Origin: Hyphomicrobium sulfonivorans
Lineage (GTDB): Bacteria; Pseudomonadota; Alphaproteobacteria; Rhizobiales; Hyphomicrobiaceae
Reading direction: 5' to 3'
Length of the DNA: 64,000 nucleotides
Assembly (NCBI RefSeq): GCF_013306565.1
Contig: NZ_PZPO01000005.1
Location: forward strand, 62,001-126,000
Shown here: piece by piece, positions 17,148 through 25,861 of the stretch
Position numbering within the stretch: the stretch's first letter is position 1
Layout: each line of letters opens with the position of its first letter
Program-made: the position numbers and the translations under genes
Notes under the pieces: generated by a model
Told to the model about the DNA's origin: nothing
The model's input: only the letters and a program-made list of their open reading frames with translations
Database searches by the model: none

Positions 17148-18119
17148 TCAACGCTTGCGGGGCGAGCGGGCAGGCGGTGTTGACGGGCGCTCTGATTCAG
17201 CCGGCGCCTGTTCATCAACGGCGGGTAGTGTCTCGGCCTTCAGCAGCCGCGCGAGCTGCGCCTTGACGCGTTCCTTGGCCGGCTCGGCCGCTGCCAGAAT
17301 TTCCTCCAGTTTCATGAAGTCGAGGATCTGATAGCGGCTGGTGCCTGCGTCGATATAAAGATCCGGCTGGCTGTGTCGCAGCTTCTCTCGAATGATCGTG
17401 CGCTCGAAGATGAAGTTGCAGGCGAACAGGGTTTCCCACGCTTTCGGCATCACGCGGTCGGGGCTGCGCGTCGGTGCGCCGCTGACGTCAACCGCGACGG
17501 TGAGATCGGCATCGCCGGCGATGAGATCGAACGGCAACGGATTGACCAGTCCGCCATCGATCAGCACGCGGCCTTCAACTTCCACCGGCTGGAAAATGAT
17601 CGGCAACGCCATGCTGGCGGCAACTGCGCGGCGCAACGGTCCGGAGCTGAAAACGACAGCTTCCTGCGCGTAAAAATCCGATGCAACGATCTTCAGCGGC
17701 GTCGTCAGATGATCGAAGTCGCGCGCAAACTGCGGCGGCAAAATCGTATCCAGCAGCTTTTCCGGCGATAAAAACGCAGGACGCGGCGCAAACGCGTTGA
17801 GGAAGCTGCCGGAGCTACGAACGCGCGCTGCATAGAGATCGCGGACAAGATCGATCTTCTTGTTCAGCACTTCGAAGGTGTGATTGCGGATCTGCTTGCC
17901 GCTAAGACCGGAAGCATACGCCGCCGCGAACACCGCACCGATGGATGTGCCGGCAATCACCTTCGGGCGAATGCCCATCTCATCGAATGCTTCAAGGATT
18001 GGAATGTGCGCCAGACCGCGCGCACCGCCGCCGCCAAGCGCAAGCGCAATGGAAGGCGCCGGGGTGCGGTTCCGGGCGCCGCCTATGGTGCGGACTGGGG
18101 TGTGCCGTTTGCTCATCAA
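17148..18119 (-). CDS. Patatin-like phospholipase (RssA-type)
   Basis: 323 residues. The Ser-Asp dyad lipase fold is intact: oxyanion loop GGGGARG (29-35), nucleophile elbow GTSIG (57-61, Ser59) and the DGG motif in VLIDGGLVNPLPFD. It resembles the single-domain cytoplasmic RssA/NTE-like proteins. A short basic N-terminus precedes the domain, and the C-terminus is an Ala/Glu/Pro-rich, charged tail ending in basic residues. It is convergent with tadA. Substrate and physiological role are unknown. Confidence 0.9.
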   Translation of the reverse strand: MMSKRHTPVRTIGGARNRTPAPSIALALGGGGARGLAHIPILEAFDEMGIRPKVIAGTSIGAVFAAAYASGLSGKQIRNHTFEVLNKKIDLVRDLYAARVRSSGSFLNAFAPRPAFLSPEKLLDTILPPQFARDFDHLTTPLKIVASDFYAQEAVVFSSGPLRRAVAASMALPIIFQPVEVEGRVLIDGGLVNPLPFDLIAGDADLTVAVDVSGAPTRSPDRVMPKAWETLFACNFIFERTIIREKLRHSQPDLYIDAGTSRYQILDFMKLEEILAAAEPAKERVKAQLARLLKAETLPAVDEQAPAESERPSTPPARSPRKR

Positions 18120-18246
18120 TGCCCTTGTGCGAGCGTATGTGGATCTGGCAGCTACTCAAAACATGATGCGTGACGAAAGCACTTTAGCGACGAAATTTTG
18201 CGCCGTTACGCGACTGTGGAGGTGCGCAATGCCGCACGGAGCTCGC

Positions 18247-19530
18247 TCACCGCGATGCCTTCTCTCGCTCGACCGCGCGCCAGCCGATGTCGTTGCGATA
18301 AAAGCCGCCGGGCCAGTCGATTGCGGTCGCTGCCTGATAGGCGCGCGCCTGTGCTTCGGCGACGGTTTTACCGATCGCCGTTACGTTCAGCACGCGGCCG
18401 CCGGTTGCCAGCAGGCGGTCGCCATCGCGGCGCGTTCCGGCGTGGAAGATCTCGACACCGTCAATCGCTGCGGCCTTCTCGACACCGTTGATCTCGGTGC
18501 CGGTATCGGGTGACGCTGGATAGCCGTTCGCGGCCAGCACAACGGTCAGCGCCGCGTCGTCATACCAACGCAGATCAAACGTATCGAGCACGCCATCGGT
18601 TGCGGCCAGCAGTGCCAGCAGCAGATCGGATTTCAACCGCAGCATCAGCACCTGCGTTTCCGGATCGCCGAAGCGAACGTTGTATTCAATCAGCTTCGGG
18701 CCATCGGCGGTGATCATCAGGCCCGCGAACAGCACACCCTTGAACGGGATACCGCGCGCCTGCATCGCCGCGACGGTCGGATTGATGATCTCATCCATGA
18801 TCCGCGCCGACATTTCCGGCGTGACGACGGCGGCAGGCGAATAGGCGCCCATACCGCCGGTGTTGGGGCCGGTGTCGCCATCGCCGACACGCTTGTGATC
18901 CTGCGCAGCCACAAGCGGCAGCGCGTTCTTGCCGTCACACAGCGCGAAGAAGCTGGCTTCTTCGCCGACGAGAAATTCCTCGATGACCACTTCGCTACCT
19001 GCGGCTCCGAACGCGCCTTCAAAGCAGGCTTCGATGGCAGCATCGGCTTCAGCGTGCGTTTCAGCAATGGTGACGCCCTTGCCCGCTGCAAGGCCGTCAG
19101 CCTTCACGACGATGGGCAGCTTCTGCTGGGCGGCGTATGCCATCGCGCTGGCGGCATCGGTAAAGCGGCCATAGGCCGCGGTGGGAATATTGAATTCGGC
19201 GCACAGATCCTTGGTGAAGCCCTTCGAGCCTTCAAGTTGCGCGGCGGCCTGCGAAGGTCCAAAACATTTGATGCCGGAGGTGGCGAGATCGTCAACCAGA
19301 CCGGCAACAAGCGGTGCTTCCGGACCGACGACAACGAGATCGATGGCGTTGTCCTTGCAGAAACGCATCACGGCCGTATGGTCGGCAACAGCGAGTGGCA
19401 CACATTCGGCCACGTCCGCAATTCCGCCGTTGCCGGGCGCACAGTAGAGATTCGACAACAGCGGGCTGGCGCTGAGCTTCCAGGCAAGGGCATGCTCGCG
19501 GCCGCCGGAGCCGATGAGGAGAACGTTCAT
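18247..19530 (-). CDS. purD: Phosphoribosylamine--glycine ligase
   Basis: 427 residues, the normal length. It ligates glycine to phosphoribosylamine in de novo purine synthesis. It starts [19 protein letters not shown] with the canonical GSGGREHA loop. The ATP-grasp domain shows [11 protein letters not shown], the [10 protein letters not shown] segment and NVRFGDPE. It is divergent from xseA (119 bp), an arrangement common in Rhizobiales next to the lipid A genes. Confidence 0.97.
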   Translation of the reverse strand: MNVLLIGSGGREHALAWKLSASPLLSNLYCAPGNGGIADVAECVPLAVADHTAVMRFCKDNAIDLVVVGPEAPLVAGLVDDLATSGIKCFGPSQAAAQLEGSKGFTKDLCAEFNIPTAAYGRFTDAASAMAYAAQQKLPIVVKADGLAAGKGVTIAETHAEADAAIEACFEGAFGAAGSEVVIEEFLVGEEASFFALCDGKNALPLVAAQDHKRVGDGDTGPNTGGMGAYSPAAVVTPEMSARIMDEIINPTVAAMQARGIPFKGVLFAGLMITADGPKLIEYNVRFGDPETQVLMLRLKSDLLLALLAATDGVLDTFDLRWYDDAALTVVLAANGYPASPDTGTEINGVEKAAAIDGVEIFHAGTRRDGDRLLATGGRVLNVTAIGKTVAEAQARAYQAATAIDWPGGFYRNDIGWRAVEREKASR

Positions 19531-19635
19531 CGATGCGTGTCTCTCGAAAGCAAGTGGACTAAAGCAAGGGGACTGTTGGCGCCCGGCGGATCACCGAAGC
19601 GCGGTCTGATGTATCATCGAATCGGAATGCCACAA

Positions 19636-19653
19636 ATGAGCACTCACGCGTGA
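19636..19653 (+). other. Five-codon upstream frame overlapping the xseA start
   Basis: ATG 19636 opens a frame MSTHA whose TGA (19651-19653) overlaps the GTG of xseA by two bases (GTGA). This layout allows translation re-initiation or coupling. No strong Shine-Dalgarno precedes it, so it may be chance. Confidence 0.25.
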
Positions 19654-21173
19654 GCGAACTGGATCTTAATTCTCAAGCTGGCGCAAATGTCGCCGAGTTT
19701 ACGGTTTCGGAGCTTTCCGGCGCCATCAAGCGCTCGCTGGAAGAAGGCTTCGGCCACGTGCGCCTGCGGGGCGAGATTTCCGGCTTCCGTGGGCAGCACG
19801 CTTCCGGCCACAGTTATTTTGCGCTGAAGGACGACCGTTCAAAGATTGAAGCTGTCATCTGGAAGATGACCTACTCCCGCCTCAAGGTTAAGCCCGAGGA
19901 AGGGATGGAGGTGATCGTTCAGGGCAAAGTGACGAGCTATCCGGGTTCGTCGAAATATCAGATCGTCATCGAAAGCCTGGAGCCTGCGGGGCTCGGCGCG
20001 CTGATGGCGCTGCTGGAAGAGCGCAAGCGCCGCTTCACCTTTGAAGGGCTGTTTGCCGAGGAGCGCAAGCGTGCGCTGCCGTTTCTGCCCAGCCTCGTCG
20101 GTATCATCACGTCGCCGACAGGCGCCGTCATCCGCGACATGTTGCACGGCTTCAACGAGCGCTTTCCGACGCGCGTGATGGTGTGGCCGGTGCGTGTGCA
20201 GGGCGAGACCTGCGCCGCTGAGGTTGCGAACGCAATTGCTGGCTTCAACCGTGTCACTGGCGCTGGACCGATCATGCGACCCGACGTGCTCATCGTGGCG
20301 CGCGGTGGCGGCAGTCTGGAAGACCTGTGGGGCTTCAATGAAGAGATCGTCGTGCGCGCGGTTGCGGCCAGCGTCATTCCGGTCATTTCCGCTGTTGGCC
20401 ACGAGACTGACTGGACGCTGATCGATCTTGTGGCTGATGCGCGTGCGCCGACGCCAACCAAGGCCGCCGAATGGGCGGTGCCGAAGTTTTCCGACCTCGA
20501 CGATACAACGCAAAGCCATGGCCGCCGTCTGAAGATTGCAGCGCGGCGCACGCTGGAGCATTCGCGTTCCGATCTGAGAGCCGCTGCGCGTGGACTGCCG
20601 CGCTTGCAGGATGTTCTGGCGCTGCCGCGTCAGCGGTTCGATGCATGTGACAAGCGTTTGGGCCGTGCGTTGCTGGCCAACACGCGTGCGCATCATACGC
20701 GGTTCGCCCGCATTTCGGCGCGGCTACATCCCGGCCCGATATCTTATCGCATCGCTGTCGGCGCGGAGCGTGTCGGCGTGCAGTATGGCCGCGCCGGGCA
20801 GGCGTTGCGCAATTTGCTGCAGCGTCGACGTCAGCGGCTGGAAGGTTTCGACAAGCTTCTGTCAACCTTGAGCTACCAGAGCGTGCTCCGGCGCGGGTTT
20901 GCGCTGGTGCGCGATGCTGATGGGCGCGCCGTGCGCTCGGTCGCAGATGCGCCGGCCGGGGCCCGCCTTGAGGTCGAATTGCAGGATGGCCGCGTTGAAA
21001 CCCGCGTGTTGGGCGACGGCGCCCCGGATATCGGGGGCGGTGGCGTAGCCAGCGATGCGGGCGCCGCTGGAAGCGAACGCGCCTCCGAGGCTGCAGTGCC
21101 CGCGCAAGCCGCAACGCCCGGGGTGCGGCGTTCCCGCATCCGCAAAAGCGACGATCAGGGCTCGTTGTTTTGA
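19650..21173 (+). CDS. xseA: Exodeoxyribonuclease VII large subunit
   Basis: 507 residues. It is the catalytic large subunit of ExoVII, which trims single-stranded DNA ends. The N-terminal OB fold (about 15-110) reads [21 protein letters not shown]. The nuclease domain has [30 protein letters not shown] and [26 protein letters not shown] coiled-coil region and a low-complexity, Ala/Gly-rich C-terminus follow. The GTG start at 19650 overlaps the stop of a five-codon upstream frame beginning ATG 19636. The small subunit xseB is not in this window. Confidence 0.96.
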   Translation: MSELDLNSQAGANVAEFTVSELSGAIKRSLEEGFGHVRLRGEISGFRGQHASGHSYFALKDDRSKIEAVIWKMTYSRLKVKPEEGMEVIVQGKVTSYPGSSKYQIVIESLEPAGLGALMALLEERKRRFTFEGLFAEERKRALPFLPSLVGIITSPTGAVIRDMLHGFNERFPTRVMVWPVRVQGETCAAEVANAIAGFNRVTGAGPIMRPDVLIVARGGGSLEDLWGFNEEIVVRAVAASVIPVISAVGHETDWTLIDLVADARAPTPTKAAEWAVPKFSDLDDTTQSHGRRLKIAARRTLEHSRSDLRAAARGLPRLQDVLALPRQRFDACDKRLGRALLANTRAHHTRFARISARLHPGPISYRIAVGAERVGVQYGRAGQALRNLLQRRRQRLEGFDKLLSTLSYQSVLRRGFALVRDADGRAVRSVADAPAGARLEVELQDGRVETRVLGDGAPDIGGGGVASDAGAAGSERASEAAVPAQAATPGVRRSRIRKSDDQGSLF

Positions 21174-21310
21174 ATCTTAACGCGCCGCATCCGTAACTAT
21201 TTTAGCGGCGCTTGACGTTCCGCTGGCGATTGGCATTGTGAGCGGCTGATTTTTTAATGCCGCTTTCGGCTCCCGGCACCCAAGGCCAGACTGGGCAGAC
21301 AGAGACGCGT

Positions 21311-21550
21311 ATGAACCGGATTGACAGATTTTTCGGCCTCACAACCGAAGCCAAGGTGAGATATTTCGGCGGTGAGTTTCAGGTGATTTCGCCTGGCGAT
21401 TATGTGCGCTGCGCCGTCACCGGCGAGCAGATCATGCTGCCGGACCTGCGCTATTGGAGCGTGGAGCTGCAGGAAGCCTATTCCTCGCCGGATGCATCGA
21501 TGAAGCGCTATCTGGAAACCCGCGTTAAGCCGGAGATCGACGGGCTTTAA
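21311..21550 (+). CDS. DUF2093 domain protein
   Basis: 79 residues that match a small conserved alphaproteobacterial family of unknown function (DUF2093): MNRIDRFFG, then AKVRYFGGEFQVISPGDYVRCAVTGEQI, then LRYWSVELQEAYSSPDAS. The single CAVTGE turn and Gly-rich strand suggest a small beta-rich fold. ATG 21311 matches the family start. It lies 137 bp after xseA and convergent with lpxK, its usual chromosomal neighbours. Confidence 0.88.
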   Translation: MNRIDRFFGLTTEAKVRYFGGEFQVISPGDYVRCAVTGEQIMLPDLRYWSVELQEAYSSPDASMKRYLETRVKPEIDGL

Positions 21551-21582
21551 TTCAAGCGCCGGCGCGTGGGGCACTCGCTCAC

Positions 21583-22647
21583 TTACGCGCTGGGCAATGG
21601 TGGCCGCTGCCGATGTGTTGACGCCTTGATGGCATCGTCGATCATCGATTGCAGCATGGGCATGTCCTGCTGCGCGATGCGCATTTCAATCGGCACCGTG
21701 CGGGTTTTCGCAGCCAGTTCCGCCAGCGCGGGATTGCCCTTCAGCCGCGCGAAATCCTTTTCCGTTGTTACCAGCAGTGCATTTGATGTCGCCGCCTGTT
21801 CAAGCAGGCGCACAGCTTCCGCAGCGGTGAACGGGTGGTGGTCGGCAAACGACTGCGCATCGACCAGGTTGCCGCCGAGCTTTTCAAGCAGACGATAGAA
21901 CCGGCGCGGATTAGCGATGCCGGCGAACGCCAACAGCGGCTGTTGTGCAATCCACGCTGTTTCGCCGCTGGCGGTGACATGCGCTTCCAGAACGGGTCCG
22001 GGAAAACCATCGCGCAGGATTGCGTTGATGCCTGATGTTGGTGCTTTCTCCGGCGGATCGCGGACGATGACGACATCTGCAAGCCCGATTTGGAAATCGA
22101 ACGGTGCGCGCAACGGTCCGGCCGGGATGACCTCGCCGTTGCCGATGCCGCGCTTGCCGTCGATCAGCGCGATGGAGAGATTTTTTGCGATAGCCGGGTT
22201 TTGCAGTCCATCGTCCATGATCACAGCGGTGAACGGGCGCGGATCGTTCTCGATCGCAATAACGCCTTCGCGTCGGTCACGCGCGATCATGGTAGGAGCG
22301 ACGGCGGCCAGCAGCAGCGGTTCATCGCCGTAATGGCGCGCAGCGTCAGCCACGTTCTCAACCCATGCCGGGCCACGCGTTTTGCCGCCGAAACCGCGCG
22401 TGAGAAAAACGGGCCGCTCGCCACGGTCGAGCAGCGTGCGCGCGATGGCGAGCGAGAGCGGTGTCTTGCCGGTGCCGCCGGCGGTGAAGTTGCCAACGCA
22501 GATGACGGGCAGGCGCGATCGATACGGCTGCTGGCGATAATACCGGCGCTCGGCGATCCAGCCGTACAGCCAGCTTACCGGTGTCAGCAGGCGGCGGCGC
22601 ACGTCATCGGGCTTCGCATACCACCAGACCGGTTCCTCAAGAGGCAC
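21583..22647 (-). CDS. lpxK: Tetraacyldisaccharide 4'-kinase
   Basis: 354 residues. It phosphorylates the 4' position of the lipid A disaccharide precursor at the inner membrane. The N-terminal hydrophobic anchor (about 19-31, LLTPVSWLYGW) precedes the P-loop GNFTAGGTGKTP (52-63), then LTRGFGGKTRG and the VIMDDGLQNP segment. Its start overlaps the 3' end of the acyltransferase-WaaA gene by 11 bp, so the two are translationally linked. Confidence 0.96.
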   Translation of the reverse strand: MPLEEPVWWYAKPDDVRRRLLTPVSWLYGWIAERRYYRQQPYRSRLPVICVGNFTAGGTGKTPLSLAIARTLLDRGERPVFLTRGFGGKTRGPAWVENVADAARHYGDEPLLLAAVAPTMIARDRREGVIAIENDPRPFTAVIMDDGLQNPAIAKNLSIALIDGKRGIGNGEVIPAGPLRAPFDFQIGLADVVIVRDPPEKAPTSGINAILRDGFPGPVLEAHVTASGETAWIAQQPLLAFAGIANPRRFYRLLEKLGGNLVDAQSFADHHPFTAAEAVRLLEQAATSNALLVTTEKDFARLKGNPALAELAAKTRTVPIEMRIAQQDMPMLQSMIDDAIKASTHRQRPPLPSA

Positions 22648-24664
22648 GCTTCAGTCCCCCATCGGGGAGGTATTGCAGCAGCGCCTCGACCGTGATGTCG
22701 AGCGCGCCGGAAAGCGTTGCCAGGGCCTGCTCCGCTCCGGACTGCATACGCTGCAGCTCGACCGGATTTTCAAACAGGGCGGCAACCTTTTCCGCCAGAT
22801 CCGCACCAGATTGCACCTCAACAGCACCCTTGTGCTGCAGCAGCGCCTGATAGGCGTCGGGGAAGTTCTGCCAGTTGGGGCCGGTAAGCACGGCCGCACC
22901 GTGGCGTACGGCTTCGATGGGGTTCTGTCCGCCCCGCTGCACCAGCGAGCCACCGATATACGCCAGCGGCGCAAGCGCATAGAGCGTGCCGAGTTCGCCG
23001 ATGGTGTCGGCGATGTAGATGTCGGTGCGGTCGTCCGGCAGTTCGCCCAGTGAGCGCTGGGCAACGCGGAAGCCGAGGTTTTTCAGCATTTCCGACAACG
23101 GCGTGCCGCGCTCGGGATGACGCGGGGCGATGATGGTGCACAGTTTCTCGAACTTGCGGACGAGTGCGCGATGGGCGGCGGCGATCTCTTCCTCTTCGCC
23201 CGGATGGGTGCTGGCCGCGACAAGAACTTCGCGGCTGCCAAGCGCTGCCCTGAGGCGCTGCAACTCGGCGCCGTCGACCGGTGGCGGCGGCGAATCTATT
23301 TTCAGATTGCCAGCGGGAACGACGGTGCGCGCACCAAGCCCGGTGAAGCCGAGCGCCATACGCTCATTCTGCGCTAAGATAACGTTGAACCGGCTGAACA
23401 GCGGCACGGCGGTGGTGCGGTTGCGCTCCCAGCGGCGGCGGCTGCGGTGCGACAGGCGACCGTTGACGAGCGCCATCGGAATGTTGCGCGCGGAGGTTTC
23501 CAGAATGAGCGAAGGCCAGATCTCCGATTCCGTGAAAACGGCGAGATCGGGTTTCCAGTGATCTAGGAAGCGGCCGGCATACTGGGGTGCGTCCAGCGGC
23601 ACATACTGGTGCAGCGCATTAGGGCTAAGGCGGCGCTCGGCCAAACCGGCGGATGTGACGGTGCCGGTAGTCAGCAGAAAGCTGAGATCGGGCCGGGCGG
23701 CGGACAGCGCGTCCATCAGCGGCAGAATGGCGTTGGTCTCGCCGACGCTGGCCGCGTGTATCCAGCACAGTGCTCCCGCCGGACGCGCAGTGGAAGCCAC
23801 GCCCAGGCGCTCGCCACGCCGCCGTGGGTCCTCCTTGCCGCTGCGTTCGCGCACCTTCAGCAGCACCGGAGCCAGCGGCCGCAGCAGCGTCATCGCCGTG
23901 CGGTAGGTCTTCAGGCGGAAGTCGGGTGCTGCGGGCGGCGCGGCGGGATCGGTTGTCGGTGGAGATGCGCGCTCAAGATTGGCACCCGCCATGGCATAGG
24001 CCCTCGCAGTCACGGCATTGAGGCTGGTCTCAAGCTCGAGGCGTAAGGCCTCCAGCTCAGCTTCGCCCGCGTCAGCCGGGACATGAATAGGATCGCCAGC
24101 GACGTACACCAGCTTGGAGCGCGGAAGATTGATTGTCATCCGGCTCCATGTGTTCAGCGACAGGAAACGCGACGTTGCCGCAGCGCAGGGCACGATTGGG
24201 CGACCCGACAGGCGAGCGATCATGATAATGCCGATGCCCGCACGGCGTGCCGGGCCGGGTGGCACGTCGGCGGTCATGACGAGGGAATAGCCGTCGTTCA
24301 GAGCCCGCACCGATTGCCGCAGCGCATAGGCTCCGCCGCGGTCCTTGCGGCGCACGCCGGCGCCAGCGCCGCGGATCAACTCCACGCCGAGGCGGGACAT
24401 TGCCTCGCCAATGAGTTCTGCGTCGCCATGGCGGGCGACCATAGCCGCAACCTTGGTTTCTTCCGAGGGGCGGAACCCTGACGTGAGCATGAATTGCCCA
24501 TGCCAAACAGCGACAATCAGTGGATGATCGGCGGCAAGGCGCTCCAGGGCGTCGGAGGGTTCATAGGTGGTGCGCGATGAGCGCTGCACCAGCGTAATCA
24601 CGCGCGCCAGCGTGCCGCCAACGAAGCGATTAAGCCTGATTTTCATCGCGGGCGAACGTGCCAT
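22637..24664 (-). CDS. waaA: Fusion: DUF374 acyltransferase + Kdo transferase WaaA
   Basis: 675 residues with two domains that are usually separate neighbouring genes. Residues 1 to about 228 are a DUF374 lysophospholipid-acyltransferase-like domain (VAVWHGQF at 51-58, GDAELIGEAMSRLG, TADVPPGPARRAGIG). Residues 231-248 are an Ala/Pro linker. From about 249 comes the GT-B Kdo transferase: a membrane-proximal helix, the catalytic HAASVGE (Glu309), TESEIWPSL and the donor-site GGSLVQRGGQNPIEA. No internal start codon or ribosome binding site opens the WaaA half. WaaA adds Kdo to lipid IVA; the acyltransferase half may acylate lipid A or phospholipid. It overlaps lpxK. Confidence 0.92.
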   Translation of the reverse strand: MARSPAMKIRLNRFVGGTLARVITLVQRSSRTTYEPSDALERLAADHPLIVAVWHGQFMLTSGFRPSEETKVAAMVARHGDAELIGEAMSRLGVELIRGAGAGVRRKDRGGAYALRQSVRALNDGYSLVMTADVPPGPARRAGIGIIMIARLSGRPIVPCAAATSRFLSLNTWSRMTINLPRSKLVYVAGDPIHVPADAGEAELEALRLELETSLNAVTARAYAMAGANLERASPPTTDPAAPPAAPDFRLKTYRTAMTLLRPLAPVLLKVRERSGKEDPRRRGERLGVASTARPAGALCWIHAASVGETNAILPLMDALSAARPDLSFLLTTGTVTSAGLAERRLSPNALHQYVPLDAPQYAGRFLDHWKPDLAVFTESEIWPSLILETSARNIPMALVNGRLSHRSRRRWERNRTTAVPLFSRFNVILAQNERMALGFTGLGARTVVPAGNLKIDSPPPPVDGAELQRLRAALGSREVLVAASTHPGEEEEIAAAHRALVRKFEKLCTIIAPRHPERGTPLSEMLKNLGFRVAQRSLGELPDDRTDIYIADTIGELGTLYALAPLAYIGGSLVQRGGQNPIEAVRHGAAVLTGPNWQNFPDAYQALLQHKGAVEVQSGADLAEKVAALFENPVELQRMQSGAEQALATLSGALDITVEALLQYLPDGGLKRAS

Positions 24665-24851
24665 CCTCGAAGGGTACCTCGGCGCCAGGTCGCCTCGATG
24701 GGCTATGGTTCTGGGTGAACCACTTGCAGGTGGTTCCTATAGCTAATATCTAGCATTAGCAAACCGGGTCGTGGGGCGCATACCGTGATTTTTTATCGGT
24801 TTGCTGTGTACGCCGCCCGCTCCCTCCACCTCTCAAATTCAGCGGACTTTG

Positions 24852-25589
24852 ATGGCAGGACTGGTGAAGCGGGCGAAACGCTCATGGCGACGCGCCGGGC
24901 GAAAGTTTACCCGCAGTGTGGCTGACGCGCTGCCGCCGGGCCCACGTCGGGTCCTGTCGGCGCCTGCCGCCTATTTGAGCATGCTGTTTGTCGACCATGG
25001 CATATTTCGCCTAGCGTATCTTAATGCGCATCGCCTGTCCGGCAAAACCTGGCGTGCCGCACAGCCTGCGCCGCATCAGATCCGCCGGTTTGCGCGCAAG
25101 GGCGTGCGCACCATCGTCAATCTGCGCGGCGCCCGTGAGTGCGGCAGCTACTGGCTGGAAACGCGTGCCTGCGAACAGGCGGGAGTGAAGCTGGTCAATT
25201 TTCAGGTCCGTTCACGTGCGGCGCCCAGCCTTGAAGAGTTGAAGGGCGCCGCACGCCTTTTCAACGAAATCGAATATCCTGCGCTGCTGCATTGCAAGTC
25301 GGGTGCTGATCGTGCCGGACTGATGAGTGTGCTCTATCAGCATCTGCATGAAGGCGTGCCGATGGCGGAGGCCAAGAAGCAGCTTTCGCTCAAGTTTGGC
25401 CATATCCGGCAGGCGCAGACCGGCATTCTCGATTACTTTTTTGAGCGCTATCTGGCCGACAGCGCTGAGACCCCGATGGATTTCTTCACCTGGGTCGACA
25501 CCGTCTACGATCCGGATGAGCTGAAGGCTTCGTTTCAGGCCAAGGGCTGGGCCAACCGGCTGGTCGATTCAATTCTGCGGCGCGAATAG
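24852..25589 (+). CDS. Dual-specificity/tyrosine-phosphatase-like protein
   Basis: 245 residues. The Cys-based phosphatase P-loop is HCKSGADRAG with nucleophile Cys148 and Arg154 (CX5R). Upstream are the typical strand VRTIVNLRGARECGSYW and helix EELKGAARLFNE. The N-terminus is very basic (KRAKRSWRRAGRKF) with a moderately hydrophobic stretch (about 38-56) that could associate with membranes. It sits on the opposite strand inside an otherwise minus-strand lipid A/Kdo cluster. That position suggests, but does not show, a phosphorylated envelope lipid or sugar as substrate. ATG 24852 was chosen for best composition; the Shine-Dalgarno is weak. Confidence 0.82.
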   Translation: MAGLVKRAKRSWRRAGRKFTRSVADALPPGPRRVLSAPAAYLSMLFVDHGIFRLAYLNAHRLSGKTWRAAQPAPHQIRRFARKGVRTIVNLRGARECGSYWLETRACEQAGVKLVNFQVRSRAAPSLEELKGAARLFNEIEYPALLHCKSGADRAGLMSVLYQHLHEGVPMAEAKKQLSLKFGHIRQAQTGILDYFFERYLADSAETPMDFFTWVDTVYDPDELKASFQAKGWANRLVDSILRRE

Positions 25590-25637
25590 CGCGGGCGGGA
25601 GGCGCTTTTTTTGCGCCGGTTCTTCTTCGGGAAACCG

Positions 25638-25831
25638 ACGTGGGTGCGGGCCTTCGCCGGCAGGACGATGATGTGTGCGGCGACGAGCGGGCCGCACGCA
25701 CCAATCAGCGCTGGCGGCCGGCCCGTCCATAGAGAGTCGCCAGCGAAAAAAACGGCCGGCTTTCCGGAGGGAAGTCGCCGGTGCGAGAGAAGCATTCACC
25801 GGCGGCCGGCTCCCCGAAGGGGTGTCGCCGG
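25638..25831. repeat. Mosaic of palindromic repeats B/C, locus 1
   Basis: Three hairpin units lie between the 3' ends of the phosphatase and MsbA-like genes. Unit 25710-25744 has outer arms GCTGGCG/CGCCAGC. Unit 25756-25781 has CCGG-CTTTCC, loop GGA, then GGGAAG and CCGG. Unit 25806-25831 has CCGG-CTCCCC, loop GAA, then GGGGTG and CCGG. A degenerate copy of the gtgcgg...cgccgg...acgatg word precedes them (25638-25670). The same combination occurs at 29419-29597. Confidence 0.8.
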
Positions 25832-25861
25832 TGCGAACGAGAGCCGCCGGTGCGAGCAAAT

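Noticed and set aside
21182-21211. Hairpin GCGCCGC/GCGGCGC after xseA as a terminator
   Set aside because: The loop is 16 bases and no U run follows, so I do not list it as a terminator.
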